Positions 18,271 to 28,800 of a stretch of 64,000 nt of DNA are shown here, one piece after another. Below the pieces are notes generated by a model. The model worked only from the letters and a program-made list of their open reading frames with translations. It did no database searches and had not been told where the DNA came from. The stretch lies in contig JAVJSV010000016.1 in NCBI GenBank assembly GCA_040219235.1, positions 186,001 to 250,000 on the forward strand, written 5' to 3'. Position 1 is the first letter of the stretch. Each line of letters begins with the position of its first letter. The stretch is from Rhodospirillaceae bacterium. GTDB lineage: Bacteria > Pseudomonadota > Alphaproteobacteria > Rhodospirillales > Rhodospirillaceae. The translations under genes were made by a program, and so were the position numbers.

Positions 18271-20193
18271 ATGATGACAAATACAGATAAAAGCCGTTTG
18301 GCCATTTTCGCAGTCATCGTCGCGGCAGTGTTGTTCCTGGCCGTCAATATTATTGCCCAAACCACGTTCAGTGCGGTGCGCTTGGACGTTACGGAGGGTC
18401 AGGTTTATACGCTGACGGAAGAAACCATCCCGGTTTTTCAGGACATCAAAGAGCCGATTATCGTGCGAGTCTACTTTTCGCAAAATTTGGCGGAAGCAAG
18501 CCCGCGTCATGGTGTTTACTTTCAGCGCGTGCGCGATCTGTTGAGTCAATACCAAGCCTTGTCGGGGGGCATGTTACAAGTGCAATACTTTGACCCCGAG
18601 CCTTTTTCAGACGTGGAAGACCGGGCCGTCGGCTTTGGGTTGCAAGCGGTTCCGTTAGGGAACCTGGGCGAGGTCGGTTACTTCGGGTTGGCGGCGACAA
18701 ATTCGACGGACGACCAGGAAGTGATTTCGTTTTTTAACCTCGAGCGCGAAGCATTCATCGAATACGACCTGACCAAGTTGGTTTATACGCTGTCTAATCC
18801 TGAGCAGCCAAAAATTGGCCTCATCACCTCACTGCCCGTTGAAGGGGGCATGAGTCCCGGTATGGGGGGGATGGGCGGTACGCCAACACCACCGTGGCAG
18901 ATTATGGATCAGATGCGGGACTTCTTTGAAGTGGAACGTCTGGACCTGACCCTGGATCAAATTTCAGAGGACATTGATGTGCTGGTGTTGGCGCAGCCGG
19001 ACGGATTGAGTGACACGGCGGCTTACACCATTGATCAATGGGTTCTGGCAGGTGGTAAGGCAATTGTCTTTGCGGACCCGAACTTAGAGTCCGGAAACCC
19101 GCCCGCAGGCGGTATGCCGGCTCCGGCAGATTTGGCGGGCATCAAAACCCTGCTGGGAGCTTGGGGCCTGTCCCTCGAAGAGGGGGTGCTTGCGGCAGAT
19201 ATCAAAGCAGCGGTGCGGGTGAACACGGCGGCTGGTGGACGGCCAGAGATTTCTGATTACCCGGCGTGGATGAATCTGCAAGCTGATGCCTTAAACCAGG
19301 AAGACGCCATTACAGGCGATTTGAAGAACCTGACCATTGCGACGGCGGGGGTGTTGTCTGTGTCTGAGGACTCGGGGCTTGATATTAGACCGCTGATTCA
19401 AACCGGCACGGAGTCCATGGAAATTGACGCCGACAAAGTGATCGGTCTGCCGGATGTGGTCGCGATGTTCCGCGAGTTTGTGCCGTCAGGTGAGAGACTG
19501 CTGCTAGGCGCACGGGTGAGCGGGTTAGCAAAAACCGCTTTTCCTGATGGCCGCCCGGATGATGATATCACGCCAATGGACGGTGAAGCGCAGGCTGAGC
19601 ATAGGGGTGAGGCGACTGATCCAATCCAGGTGATTGTGGTGTCAGACGCGGACATGCTGGCGGACCGGTTTTGGGTTCAGGAAAGCAATTTCTTCGGACA
19701 GCGTATGGTGGTTCCCACAGCAGACAATGCCGCGTTTCTGATTAATGCCTTGGAAAACCTGACCGGAACACCGGCCTTGTCGTCCTTGCGGGGCAGGGGC
19801 CAGATCAGTCGTCCGTTTACGGTGGTTGAGGAATTGCAACTGAGTGCCGAGCAGCAGTTCCGCGCCAAAGAAACAGAATTGCTGTCTCGATTGGAGACCC
19901 TGGAAAGTGACATCAGCGCCATTCAACTAAACCAGAATGGACAGGGTGAGGCGGCGATCTCCGAAGATGATCAACTCACCATCACCAACTATCGATCCGA
20001 AATTCTAGCCACGCGCAAAGAATTGCGTGAGGTGCAGCGCGGCCTTCGGGAAGACATTGATCGTCTTGAAGGCACATTGAAGTTCCTGAATATCGCCGGG
20101 GTGCCGATTGTGTTTGGGGCTTTGATGATTTTGGTGGCGGTGTGGCGGCGCAAGCGTGCGGCGGCCTCCACCACATCAACAGCTTCAGCTTAG
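18271..20193 (+). CDS. GldG-like ABC-associated protein
   Basis: 640 residues: an N-terminal membrane anchor (about 10-32), a large periplasmic part, an alpha-helical heptad-like stretch (about 545-600) and a C-terminal membrane helix before a basic tail. The N-terminal region (RLDVTEGQVYTLTEETIPVF) and the following domain match the uncharacterised GldG/ABC-2-associated family found with GldF permeases. Two adjacent ATGs (18271, 18274) follow GGGAGG. A Gly/Met-rich insert lies near residue 195. Function beyond assisting the transporter is unknown. Confidence 0.87.
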   Translation: MMTNTDKSRLAIFAVIVAAVLFLAVNIIAQTTFSAVRLDVTEGQVYTLTEETIPVFQDIKEPIIVRVYFSQNLAEASPRHGVYFQRVRDLLSQYQALSGGMLQVQYFDPEPFSDVEDRAVGFGLQAVPLGNLGEVGYFGLAATNSTDDQEVISFFNLEREAFIEYDLTKLVYTLSNPEQPKIGLITSLPVEGGMSPGMGGMGGTPTPPWQIMDQMRDFFEVERLDLTLDQISEDIDVLVLAQPDGLSDTAAYTIDQWVLAGGKAIVFADPNLESGNPPAGGMPAPADLAGIKTLLGAWGLSLEEGVLAADIKAAVRVNTAAGGRPEISDYPAWMNLQADALNQEDAITGDLKNLTIATAGVLSVSEDSGLDIRPLIQTGTESMEIDADKVIGLPDVVAMFREFVPSGERLLLGARVSGLAKTAFPDGRPDDDITPMDGEAQAEHRGEATDPIQVIVVSDADMLADRFWVQESNFFGQRMVVPTADNAAFLINALENLTGTPALSSLRGRGQISRPFTVVEELQLSAEQQFRAKETELLSRLETLESDISAIQLNQNGQGEAAISEDDQLTITNYRSEILATRKELREVQRGLREDIDRLEGTLKFLNIAGVPIVFGALMILVAVWRRKRAAASTTSTASA

Positions 20194-20208
20194 AAAGGAG
20201 GAGCGATT

Positions 20209-21288
20209 ATGAAGTCTTCTCGATTTACAGCGCTCGTCGGTGTGACCGCTGTTGCCGTTGTGCTTGCAGGGTGGGCCATATTGAGCCGCCCGGCCATGGA
20301 ATCCTCTGACTTTGATGGCGCGGTTGTGTTCCCTGATCTGTTGGACTCGCTCAGTGATCTGGATCAGATTGTGGTGCGTCACAAAGACGGTGTGGAAACA
20401 CTGGAGGCCACAGATGATGGTTGGGTTTATGTGGAGCGCGATAACTATCCGGTGCAAAGTGACAAGGTTGGCGAATTGGTGGTGAAGCTCTCGCGTCTTG
20501 AGAAAATTGAGCCCAAGACCAAGCTTGCGGAACGCTATGATCGCCTCGACCTGGCTGATCCCGACATGAAAGAAGATACACGCGCTAAAGAAGTCACGCT
20601 GACCGATTCAGAGGGTGCAGAAATGGCGCAACTGGTGGTCGGGAAGCGCAAGTTTACCTTGGGTAGCACTGAAGGTGGCACTTATATTCTATTGCCCGAT
20701 GATCCACAGGCGTGGCTTGTCACCGGCGAGCTCAACCCAGGCTCGCGCGCGCGCGACTGGTTGGTCCGCGAGATCACCGATATTAAAGATAAGGATATTC
20801 AACGCATTCGGATCGTGCATCCCGATGGCGAGGAACTGGTGGTTTACAAAGAAACACCGGGACAGGCCAATTATGCGGTTGAGAATGTTCCGGAAGATAT
20901 GGTGTTGCGCCGTGATAGCATTGCGGATGATATGGGACGGGTTCTGTCCAACTTGCTGCTTGACGATGTAAAAAAAGCGGCTGACGTAGATTTCCCGGCT
21001 GATCAAACCATTACAGCAACTTTTGAAGGGTTTGACGGTTTCACGATTAACGTGGATCTGATTGAAAACGGCGATGAGAACTGGCTGCGCTTCCGTGGCA
21101 CGGTAAATCAGAATGCGCTGGCACCTGAAGAGACTGGAGAAGACGCTAGACCGAACTGGGCCAACGTCATCGCAGAGCTTAACGCAAAGACGGATGGTTG
21201 GGTCTATCAATTGCCCGGCTACGAAGTTGCACCCTTGAAAAAACGCATGACAGACTTGGTGCGAGAACCTGATGAAGACGGCGCATAG
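20209..21288 (+). CDS. DUF4340 domain protein
   Basis: 359 residues with an N-terminal hydrophobic anchor (about 7-27) and a mostly beta, charged remainder facing the periplasm. The repeated pattern of VYVERDNYPVQSDKVGELV-like segments is that of DUF4340, which usually closes GldA/F/G operons. AGAAAGGAGG lies just before the ATG. It is the last gene of the transporter unit. No biochemical role is established for the family. Confidence 0.86.
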   Translation: MKSSRFTALVGVTAVAVVLAGWAILSRPAMESSDFDGAVVFPDLLDSLSDLDQIVVRHKDGVETLEATDDGWVYVERDNYPVQSDKVGELVVKLSRLEKIEPKTKLAERYDRLDLADPDMKEDTRAKEVTLTDSEGAEMAQLVVGKRKFTLGSTEGGTYILLPDDPQAWLVTGELNPGSRARDWLVREITDIKDKDIQRIRIVHPDGEELVVYKETPGQANYAVENVPEDMVLRRDSIADDMGRVLSNLLLDDVKKAADVDFPADQTITATFEGFDGFTINVDLIENGDENWLRFRGTVNQNALAPEETGEDARPNWANVIAELNAKTDGWVYQLPGYEVAPLKKRMTDLVREPDEDGA

Positions 21289-21393
21289 ACGTTAGTCTTA
21301 AATCCGCATTTTTTATGCGGCAGAACAGGACTATAGTTTTGCGGCGTTTCGCGCCATGATGCGGAAGCGAAGCGAGATAAGCCGGGGGGCGTC

Positions 21394-21606
21394 ATGATCA
21401 ATTTTTGGACGATTCAAGCCTTTTACTGCATCAGCGGCATTGGGTTCTTTATTCAGGATTTGTTTTCTGAGGTGCCGATGGGCGATGCCATGGTCCGGGC
21501 CTTTATCTGGCCCTATGCCCAATGGGATCGTATTTCAGCCTTTTTCACTGAGACGATGATGGGCTATCTGCAAAGCGGATGGGCGTCTGTGATGGGACTG
21601 TTTTAA
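21394..21606 (+). CDS. small protein, unknown function (70 aa)
   Basis: Not recognised. The 70 residues are aromatic-rich and partly hydrophobic (QAFYCISGIGFFIQDLF, then FIWPYAQWD and a C-terminal GYLQSGWASVMGLF), suggesting a membrane-associated or amphipathic protein. GGGGGG precedes ATG 21394. It follows the DUF4340 gene by about 105 bp, with a small hairpin (CCGCAT-TTTTT-ATGCGG, 21304-21320) between, so it may be separate. It converges with the small gene at 21603 and overlaps it by 4 bp. Confidence 0.55.
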   Translation: MINFWTIQAFYCISGIGFFIQDLFSEVPMGDAMVRAFIWPYAQWDRISAFFTETMMGYLQSGWASVMGLF

Positions 21607-21761
21607 CTTTTACCCGGTTCTTTATTCCTCATTTTCTCGAGGGCGCGGGCGATCCGTTCCCGTCTCAAACGGCACCCCTCGCAGGGAAGAATTGAGGCAA
21701 GAATAAACAATACCAGTGGAACGCCGATAATAAGAGCCGCAAAGACTTGCCACTGCGTCAC
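21603..21761 (-). CDS. small single-span membrane protein (52 aa)
   Basis: Read from GTG 21761, which overlaps the TGA of the ferredoxin gene as GTGA, a classic coupling arrangement. The product starts MTQWQVFAAL and has one hydrophobic helix (about 6-25). A CEGC motif (27-30) follows, then a very basic tail (RLRRERIARALEKMR). It was not recognised as a known family. The CxxC after the helix, beside a [2Fe-2S] protein, could bind metal or be redox-active; that is inference. The terminus overlaps the 70-aa gene. Confidence 0.6.
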   Translation of the reverse strand: MTQWQVFAALIIGVPLVLFILASILPCEGCRLRRERIARALEKMRNKEPGKS

Positions 21762-22090
21762 TGTTCTGTCTGTGCCTCTGTTTTCCGGCGGGCAACTTCG
21801 GCTTCGATTGCGGCGATAATGTCTGGAATCTGTTCATCGCTGAGATTGTTGTAAAGACCGGCCGCCTGGATTTTTAGATTTGGACCAACTTTACAATTGT
21901 TCATGCAGGGGCTGCGGATGAGCTTTGCAGGAATCGATTTCTCCAAGAGAAGCGCTTCAATTTTGTCAGCAAGCTCGCGGCTGCCGCGTCCACCGCAAGA
22001 TGGCATTTTATCTGTGTTCAACCGTTTATTGGTGCACAGGCGCACATTAAACAGCGGTTTCTCAGATGGAATGTAGTCAACTTCAAACAT
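21758..22090 (-). CDS. thioredoxin-fold [2Fe-2S] ferredoxin
   Basis: 110 residues with cysteines at 19, 32, 62 and 66 (C-x12-C-x29-C-x3-C). This is the spacing of the thioredoxin-like ferredoxins, also seen in NuoE and Azotobacter Shethna-type proteins, so a [2Fe-2S] electron carrier is expected in the cytoplasm. The redox partner is unknown. It lies 30 bp after the Nudix gene on the same strand and overlaps a tiny membrane-protein gene. Confidence 0.88.
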   Translation of the reverse strand: MFEVDYIPSEKPLFNVRLCTNKRLNTDKMPSCGGRGSRELADKIEALLLEKSIPAKLIRSPCMNNCKVGPNLKIQAAGLYNNLSDEQIPDIIAAIEAEVARRKTEAQTEQ

Positions 22091-22120
22091 AGGACTATGT
22101 AGGCAGATTATCAGGAAAAC

Positions 22121-22564
22121 TCAATCATGCTGTGCGAGCTTAGTCATCGCTTCTTTGACGATCCGAATGGTTTCCGCCCATTCTACATGGTCTGAGATAT
22201 CTGCTGCAGGCACCCATTTGATGGCATCGGCATCGCCGCCAGGCACAAGAGCGCCAGCTACATACCGTGCGCCATAATCAATCAGGGTATAATGACGGGT
22301 CAGGGTTCCATGTGAGTCACGGCGGATCAGGTCCACGACATCGACAAGGGTCAGGTCGGCTATTGTTACACCCGTTTCTTCCAGGATTTCGCGATGCGCT
22401 GTTTCGGCTAGTGTTTCGCCGGCTTCCTGCCGGCCTCCGGGAATCGTCCAAAGACCTTTGTTGGGTTCTTGGCCACGCCGTATCAGCAAGACCTCGTTCT
22501 GTTTATTGATGACCACAACGCCGACCCCCACCTGCGGTAGATTGGACATGGATACATCTGTCAT
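22121..22564 (-). CDS. Nudix hydrolase
   Basis: 147 residues. The Nudix box is complete: GGRQEAGETLAETAHREILE followed by ETG, with the metal-binding REILEE. Such enzymes cleave nucleoside diphosphates linked to another group. The PGG and WTIPGG context resembles the MutT/ADP-ribose pyrophosphatase group, but the substrate cannot be told. It is the first gene of the leftward unit with the [2Fe-2S] protein. Confidence 0.92.
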   Translation of the reverse strand: MTDVSMSNLPQVGVGVVVINKQNEVLLIRRGQEPNKGLWTIPGGRQEAGETLAETAHREILEETGVTIADLTLVDVVDLIRRDSHGTLTRHYTLIDYGARYVAGALVPGGDADAIKWVPAADISDHVEWAETIRIVKEAMTKLAQHD

Positions 22565-22633
22565 AGTCTGTGCATAGGTTATCGCCGGTAAATGAGGTAT
22601 CTAAGTCGAGTCCAGGCTTTATAGGGGTCGAAC

Positions 22634-23350
22634 ATGAATGACGCTAATGATCAATCAGGTGCAAACGAGGGCTTAGGTCTGATTACGCCAACGATGGGTC
22701 CGGCCGCGCGGTTACGCAACTATTTTCTGACCGGCATCCTGGTCACGGCGCCGCTGGTTATTACTTTTTACGCTGCCTATGTGGTGGTGTCGTTCATCGA
22801 TAACACGGTGACCGGGTTACTGCCGGACACTTATAACCCCAACACCTACTTGCCGTTCAGTGTGCCCGGTGTTGGATTGATCGTTCTGTTCACGACGCTG
22901 GTGGTCATCGGGTTTCTGACCGCTAATTTCTTAGGGCGTCTCCTCATTAAATGGGGAGAAATGTTGCTGGAGCGTATGCCGGTCATTCGCAATGTCTATA
23001 GCGCGATCAAGCAAATATTTGAAACAATACTGAAAAGCCAGTCGACGGCGTTTCGTGATGTTGTTTTGGTGGAATACCCTCGCAAAGGGTTGTGGTGTAT
23101 TGGCTTTGTTTCAGGCACAACCAAAGGCGAAGTGCAAAATCTGACAGCGGATGAAATGGTCAATGTGTTTTTGCCCACAACACCGAACCCAACGTCGGGA
23201 TTTCTATTGTTTGTGCCGCGCAAAGATATGACCAAGCTTCACATGACGGTCGAAGAAGGCATTAAAATGGTTGTCTCCGGAGGTATCATTACACCGCCAG
23301 ATAAGCGCGTTCCTTCTGAACGACAGGATGACGTGATTAAACCGGCCTAA
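22634..23350 (+). CDS. DUF502 membrane protein
   Basis: 238 residues with two hydrophobic segments near the N-terminus (about 30-55 and 75-100) and a soluble C-terminal part. The motif RMPVIRNVYSAIKQIFETIL is typical of DUF502. The family is widespread in proteobacteria and its function is undefined. It is convergent with recG, ending 5 bp from the recG stop. The association of DUF502 with recG and mfd is common in this class. Confidence 0.9.
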   Translation: MNDANDQSGANEGLGLITPTMGPAARLRNYFLTGILVTAPLVITFYAAYVVVSFIDNTVTGLLPDTYNPNTYLPFSVPGVGLIVLFTTLVVIGFLTANFLGRLLIKWGEMLLERMPVIRNVYSAIKQIFETILKSQSTAFRDVVLVEYPRKGLWCIGFVSGTTKGEVQNLTADEMVNVFLPTTPNPTSGFLLFVPRKDMTKLHMTVEEGIKMVVSGGIITPPDKRVPSERQDDVIKPA

Positions 23351-23355
23351 AAGGC

Positions 23356-25461
23356 TTAGCCTGATCTCAGGGTTTGGATGGCGGCATCTTGCTCGAAAAG
23401 ATAAAGCAGCGTTCTGAGGGCTTTGCCACGTTCGGTTTTTAAATCAGGGTCGCGTTCCAAAATGAGTTTGGTATCATCCCGTGCCATTGTTAGCAGGTCG
23501 GCATGTGTGGCTAAGTCGGCAATACGAAATTCGGGCAAGCCACTTTGTCTTTTGCCCAGAACTTCACCCGCCCCACGCAGGCGCAAATCTTCTTCAGCGA
23601 TCAGAAATCCATCTTCCGTGTCGCGCATAATGTTAAGGCGCGCTTTTGCCGTTTCCGTCAGCGGGGCGTTATAGAGCAGCAGACACGTTGAGGGTTTGTC
23701 GCCCCGGCCAATGCGCCCGCGCAGTTGATGCAGTTGAGCCAGGCCAAAACGCTCAGCATGTTCAATGATCATAACTGTGGCTTCAGGCACGTCGACACCA
23801 ACTTCGATGACGGTTGTCGCCACCAGCACCTTTGGGCCATTTGGGTTTTGCGTGTCGGCAAAGGCCGCCATGGCCGCGTCCTTCTCGGGGCCTTTTAAAC
23901 GGCCATGAACCAGAGCAACGGTCTCGCCAAGAATTTGAGTGAGATGCCGGTGGCGTTCCTCGGCGGCGGCCAGATCGGAGGTTTCAGACTCCTCGACGAG
24001 GGGGCAAACCCAATACACCTTAGCACCTGATGCGATTGCCCGTTGCACCGCTGCTATGGTTTCAGCAAGGCGCTCCAGATTTACCAGGCGCGTATCAACG
24101 GGCTTACGGCCTGGCGGTTTTTCATCCAAACGCGATACGTCCATATCGCCATAGGCTGTGAGTGTGAGGGTGCGTGGAATGGGCGTGGCGGTCATCACCA
24201 GCATATCGATAGCGCGGCCTTTTTGAGCCAACTCCAAACGTTGATGGACACCGAAACGGTGCTGTTCATCGACAATAGCGAGCATCAGATCCTTAAACGC
24301 AACGTCTTTTTGGAACAACGCGTGAGTGCCAATCAAGATAGACGTGGTGCCATTGGCGACATCGTTCAGCACCTCATCGCGGGCTTTGCCTTTGACACGT
24401 CCACTCAGGAAGGCAATGGAGACACCGCAGGCCGCGCATAGAGGTTTCAGCGTGGCCAAATGCTGTTGTGCGAGCAACTCTGTTGGCGCCATCAGCGCGG
24501 CTTGTCCACCGGCCTCAACAGCAGAGAGCATGGCCATCAGCGCAACCACGGTTTTGCCGCTGCCCACGTCACCCTGGAGTAACCGCAGCATTCTGTGCTC
24601 GGACGCCAGGTCTTTATCAATCTCGCCAAGGGTTCTGGTTTGTGCGCCTGTGAGAGTAAAGGGCAGGGCAGCACTGGCTTTTTGTCGAAGCTGGCCGTCG
24701 CCCTTAATCATTCGACCTGCCAATCGACGCGCTTTGCTTCGGACGATCGCCAGCGCCAACTGGTTGGAGAGCAGTTCATCATAGGCCAACCGTTGCCGCA
24801 GGGGGCTGGTGAGGTCGAGTTCTGCACCGGTGTCTGGATGGTGGATCGCGCGCAAAGCATCTGCCCAGTTGGACCAGTTGTCGCGTTTAACTTGTGCCGG
24901 GTCGAGCCATTCAGCGAGCTCCGGTAGTTTGTCTAAAGCGCCATGAATTGCTTTAACGAGGGTTTTTGGGGAAAGTCCAGCGGTTAACGGATACAACGCT
25001 TCTACACGCTGTATGGCTGATTTTTGATTTTCGGTGACGATATGATCTGGGTGCGCCATCTGGCGTTGGCCATCGTAGACTTCAACCTTGCCGCTGATGA
25101 CGCGGTTTTCACCAACGGGGAGGGTGTGGCTGAGATAATCTCCTTTGGCATGAAAGAACGTCAGGGTGATCCGGCCTGTGTCATCGCCACAGATCACTTT
25201 GTAGGGCAGACGGGAGTTGCGATTTGGCGGTGGGCTGTGCGACAGAACTTTCACTGTTAGCGTGCAAATGCGGCCAGCTGGCGCATCCCCCACTTTAGGG
25301 GCAAAGCGGCGATCGATAATGCCGTTTGGCAGATGCCAAATGAGATCAATGAGCCGGTTGCCTGCTAGCTTTTCTAATAACTTGGCGATGCGGGACCCGA
25401 CGCCGGCGAGGGTCTCGACGGACGCAAACAGTGGATTCAAAATGGTGGGGCGTAAGGCCAT
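23356..25461 (-). CDS. recG: ATP-dependent DNA helicase RecG
   Basis: Remodels stalled replication forks and Holliday junctions. The 701 residues include an N-terminal wedge/OB domain. Superfamily 2 helicase motifs follow: LLQGDVGSGKT (Walker A), DEQHRFG (motif II, the RecG form of DExH) and TATPIPRTLTLT (motif III). The C-terminal part has QLRGRIGRG (motif VI). Length and order are normal. It is divergent from sdhE-mfd. Confidence 0.97.
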   Translation of the reverse strand: MALRPTILNPLFASVETLAGVGSRIAKLLEKLAGNRLIDLIWHLPNGIIDRRFAPKVGDAPAGRICTLTVKVLSHSPPPNRNSRLPYKVICGDDTGRITLTFFHAKGDYLSHTLPVGENRVISGKVEVYDGQRQMAHPDHIVTENQKSAIQRVEALYPLTAGLSPKTLVKAIHGALDKLPELAEWLDPAQVKRDNWSNWADALRAIHHPDTGAELDLTSPLRQRLAYDELLSNQLALAIVRSKARRLAGRMIKGDGQLRQKASAALPFTLTGAQTRTLGEIDKDLASEHRMLRLLQGDVGSGKTVVALMAMLSAVEAGGQAALMAPTELLAQQHLATLKPLCAACGVSIAFLSGRVKGKARDEVLNDVANGTTSILIGTHALFQKDVAFKDLMLAIVDEQHRFGVHQRLELAQKGRAIDMLVMTATPIPRTLTLTAYGDMDVSRLDEKPPGRKPVDTRLVNLERLAETIAAVQRAIASGAKVYWVCPLVEESETSDLAAAEERHRHLTQILGETVALVHGRLKGPEKDAAMAAFADTQNPNGPKVLVATTVIEVGVDVPEATVMIIEHAERFGLAQLHQLRGRIGRGDKPSTCLLLYNAPLTETAKARLNIMRDTEDGFLIAEEDLRLRGAGEVLGKRQSGLPEFRIADLATHADLLTMARDDTKLILERDPDLKTERGKALRTLLYLFEQDAAIQTLRSG

Positions 25462-25603
25462 GGTATGGGATGAATATCCGAGATTTGCTCAATTGCGAAG
25501 CTGTTCATAGACGGTTATACCCTGCCTCGGACCGGCAGCCTTGGGAATCTATACCTCATATGGCTTGAGCCGGAGTTTTGGATTCTGAGGCTGTGATTCA
25601 GGT

Positions 25604-25870
25604 ATGGACCGCGCAATACAACGGAAACGCCTGATCTATCGTGCCACACATCGTGGCACCAAGGAGGCTGATGCGATTATCGGCGGTTTTGTTGCACAAA
25701 ATGTCGCAGCGATGGCTGGTGAGGAGCTTGATCAGCTGGAAGACCTTTTGAACCAGACCGATACGGATGTGATGGACTGGCTGCAGGACCGCAAACCGCT
25801 GCCAACCGGAAAGATGGCGGCTGTCCTGAAACGCCTGAAAGCCTATCACCAAAGCTTGTTAGCGGATTGA
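25604..25870 (+). CDS. sdhE: succinate dehydrogenase assembly factor SdhE
   Basis: Promotes covalent attachment of FAD to SdhA. The 88-residue helical protein has the essential RGxxE motif (RGTKE) in RATHRGTKEADAIIGGFV and the conserved DVMDWL near the C-terminus. It ends 4 bp before mfd and is probably co-transcribed with it. The adjacency of sdhE with recG and mfd is typical for alphaproteobacteria. Confidence 0.94.
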   Translation: MDRAIQRKRLIYRATHRGTKEADAIIGGFVAQNVAAMAGEELDQLEDLLNQTDTDVMDWLQDRKPLPTGKMAAVLKRLKAYHQSLLAD

Positions 25871-25874
25871 TATA

Positions 25875-28800
25875 ATGAACGACGTTGCAGCCCTCACCCG
25901 TCGCGTCATTGCCGGAGTGCCAGAAGGCGTCGATGCCTTGGTTTTGGCCGGTTTGGCGCGTAAGAGCGACAAGGGTCATTTACATGTGGTGAGCGACGAC
26001 ATTCGTTTGGCCACCTTAAAAGATAGCCTGCAATTCTTTGCTCCGGATGTCACGGTCTACGATTTTCCGGCTTGGGATTGTGTGCCCTATGACCGCGTCT
26101 CACCGCATGCGGACGTTGTGGCGCGACGTATGGATGTTTTGTTGCGTCTCGCGGCGGTTGGTCAGGACGCGGAGATTGGACCCAAACTGCTGATCACAAC
26201 AGCAAGCGCCATGTTGCAGCGTGTCCCCCCCGTGTCTGCTTTTCGGGGCATGGTCCGGGAGATCAAAGCCGGCTCCAAGCTGGATGTGAATGCGTTAGCG
26301 GGTGAACTCACCAGCACAGGCTACCAGCGGGCTGAACAGGTTATGGAGCCGGGAGAATTCGCCATTCGTGGTGGCTTAGTGGACCTGTTTCCGCCGGGTC
26401 ATGATGATCCGGTGCGGATTGATCTGTTCGGTGATGAGGTAGACAGCCTGAGACTTTTTGAGGCCGTGAGTCAGCGTACAACAGGGACTCTCAAGATACT
26501 GCGACTTAAGCCGATGAGTGAGGCGGTGCTCTCTCGTGAGGCCATTGAGCGCTTCCGCACGGGATATCGGCAATTGTTCGGTGCTGTTTCCAGCTCTGAC
26601 TCACTCTATGAGGCAATATCGAATGGTCAGAGCTATCCGGGTATGGAACATTGGCTGCCATTATTTCATCCTGGTTTAGATACGTTATTTGCCTATCTTC
26701 CGGGGGCCACTGTGTCCTTAGATCATCAGGTGGGAGAAGCCGTTGCTGGTCGTCTCGACCTGATCAGGGATTACTATGAGAGCCGTCGCATGGCTGATCC
26801 GGCCAGCGGTGGGACCAAAATTGGCTTGGAAGAGGGTGGGTTTGCTTATCATCCCGTACCGCCCGCACGTTTGTTTTTAGATGAGGCAGAGTGGTCACGT
26901 GAACTGACTGCTCATGTGGCGATTGATCTGCGACCCTTTACGCGCGCTGACGCGGATACAACAGCCACGGATGCGGGCGGGCAGCCGGGGCGGGATTTCG
27001 CCGATATCCGGGCCTTGCCTGAAGGCAATGTTTATAATGCCTTAAAGAAATACACTGTTGAACAACGCGCGGCTGGCCGCAAAGTGATCTTGGCGGCGCA
27101 GTCTGACGGATCGCGACGCCGGCTGCTTGGGCTGATGCATGAGCATGGTCTCGCCACCGCAAAAAGTATCGACAGCTTTGCAGAGATTTCAGAGAACGAT
27201 ATCGCGTTAGCCATTGTTGTTCTGCCATTGAGTCGCGGTTTTAAAACGGACTCCTTAGCCCTGGTCACAGAGCAAGACCTTCTTGGTGAACGTATGGTGC
27301 AACGTGTGCGCCGTCGTCGTAAGGCAGAAGCGTTTATCGCAGATGCTTCTCAGTTGGGAGAAGGTGATCTGGTCGTTCATTTGGAGCATGGCATCGGACG
27401 TTATGGCGGCTTGGAGACTCTTGATGTTGGCGGCGCGCCGCACGACTGCCTGAAAGTCTTCTATCATGGCGATAATCGACTCTATGTTCCGGTTGAAAAT
27501 ATCGACGTGCTGTCGCGCTTTGGCGCGGAGCAAGAGGGCGCGGTGCTTGATCGCCTTGGCGGCGTAGCCTGGCAAGCGCGCAAGGCCAAGCTGAAAGAAC
27601 GCATCCGTGAAATGGCGGAGCAATTGATTCAAATTGCTGCGCAACGGGAATTAAAAGCCGCAGAAGTTTTTGCCCCGGCAGAAGGAGCTTACGATGAGTT
27701 TTGCGCGCGCTTTCCCTTTTCCGAAACCGATGATCAATTGCGTGCCATTGCCGATGTGATGGATGATTTCGCAAAAGGCCGCCCCATGGACCGGCTGATC
27801 TGCGGAGATGTGGGTTTCGGCAAAACGGAAGTTGCATTGCGTGCTGCGTTCGTTGCGGCGCTGACGGGCGTTCAGGTCGCCGTGGTTGTACCGACAACCT
27901 TATTGGCCAGACAGCACCATGCTAACTTTAAGGCACGATTTGAAGGGTTCCCGGTCAAAGTAAAGCAACTTTCGCGCCTTGTTTCAGCTAACGACGCCAA
28001 GGCCGTCAAGGAAGGTTTAAAAGATGGCAGCGTTGATATTGTCATCGGAACTCATGCGTTGTTGGCTAAGTCCGTCGCGTTCGCCAATCTTGGCCTACTC
28101 ATTGTTGATGAAGAACAACACTTTGGTGTGGGCCACAAAGAGACATTGAAGCAATTGAAGGCCGATGTGCATGTGCTGACTCTGACCGCGACACCGATTC
28201 CAAGAACACTGCAAATGGCACTCACCGGTGTCAGAGATTTGAGTTTGATTGCCACACCCCCGGTTGACCGCTTGGCCGTGCGGACCTTTCTTTTACCCTA
28301 TGACCGGGTGGTAATTCGCGAAGCCCTGATGCGGGAGAGATTTCGCGGAGGGCAGTCTTTTTATGTGTGCCCACGCTTAGTTGATTTAGATAAAGTTGCG
28401 TCTGAACTCCGCAAGCTCGTGCCTGAAATCACCTTCACAATGGCCCATGGGCAAATGGCACCCGCAGCACTTGAAGACGTCATGACCGACTTTGCCGATG
28501 GTAAATATGATGTGTTGCTGGCCACAAATATCATTGAATCCGGCTTGGATCTGCCACGTGTGAACACCATCATCATTCATCGCTCTGATATGTTTGGCTT
28601 GTCTCAATTGTATCAACTGCGCGGTCGTGTGGGCCGTTCCAAAACCCGGGCATACGCTTATTTAACCGTACCGGCGAATAAAAAGCTGACCGCCTCGGCA
28701 GAGAAACGCCTGGACGTGATGCAGACATTGGACAGCTTGGGCGCAGGTTTCTCCTTGGCCAGTCATGACTTGGATATTCGCGGGGCGGGGAATCTGTTGG

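Noticed and set aside
21304-21320. Terminator after the DUF4340 gene
   Set aside because: CCGCAT-TTTTT-ATGCGG is a hairpin with the T-run in the loop and none after it, so termination is not supported.
25503-25517. GTTC-N7-GTTA between recG and sdhE
   Set aside because: One base differs from the SOS consensus in a fixed position; a chance match is likely.
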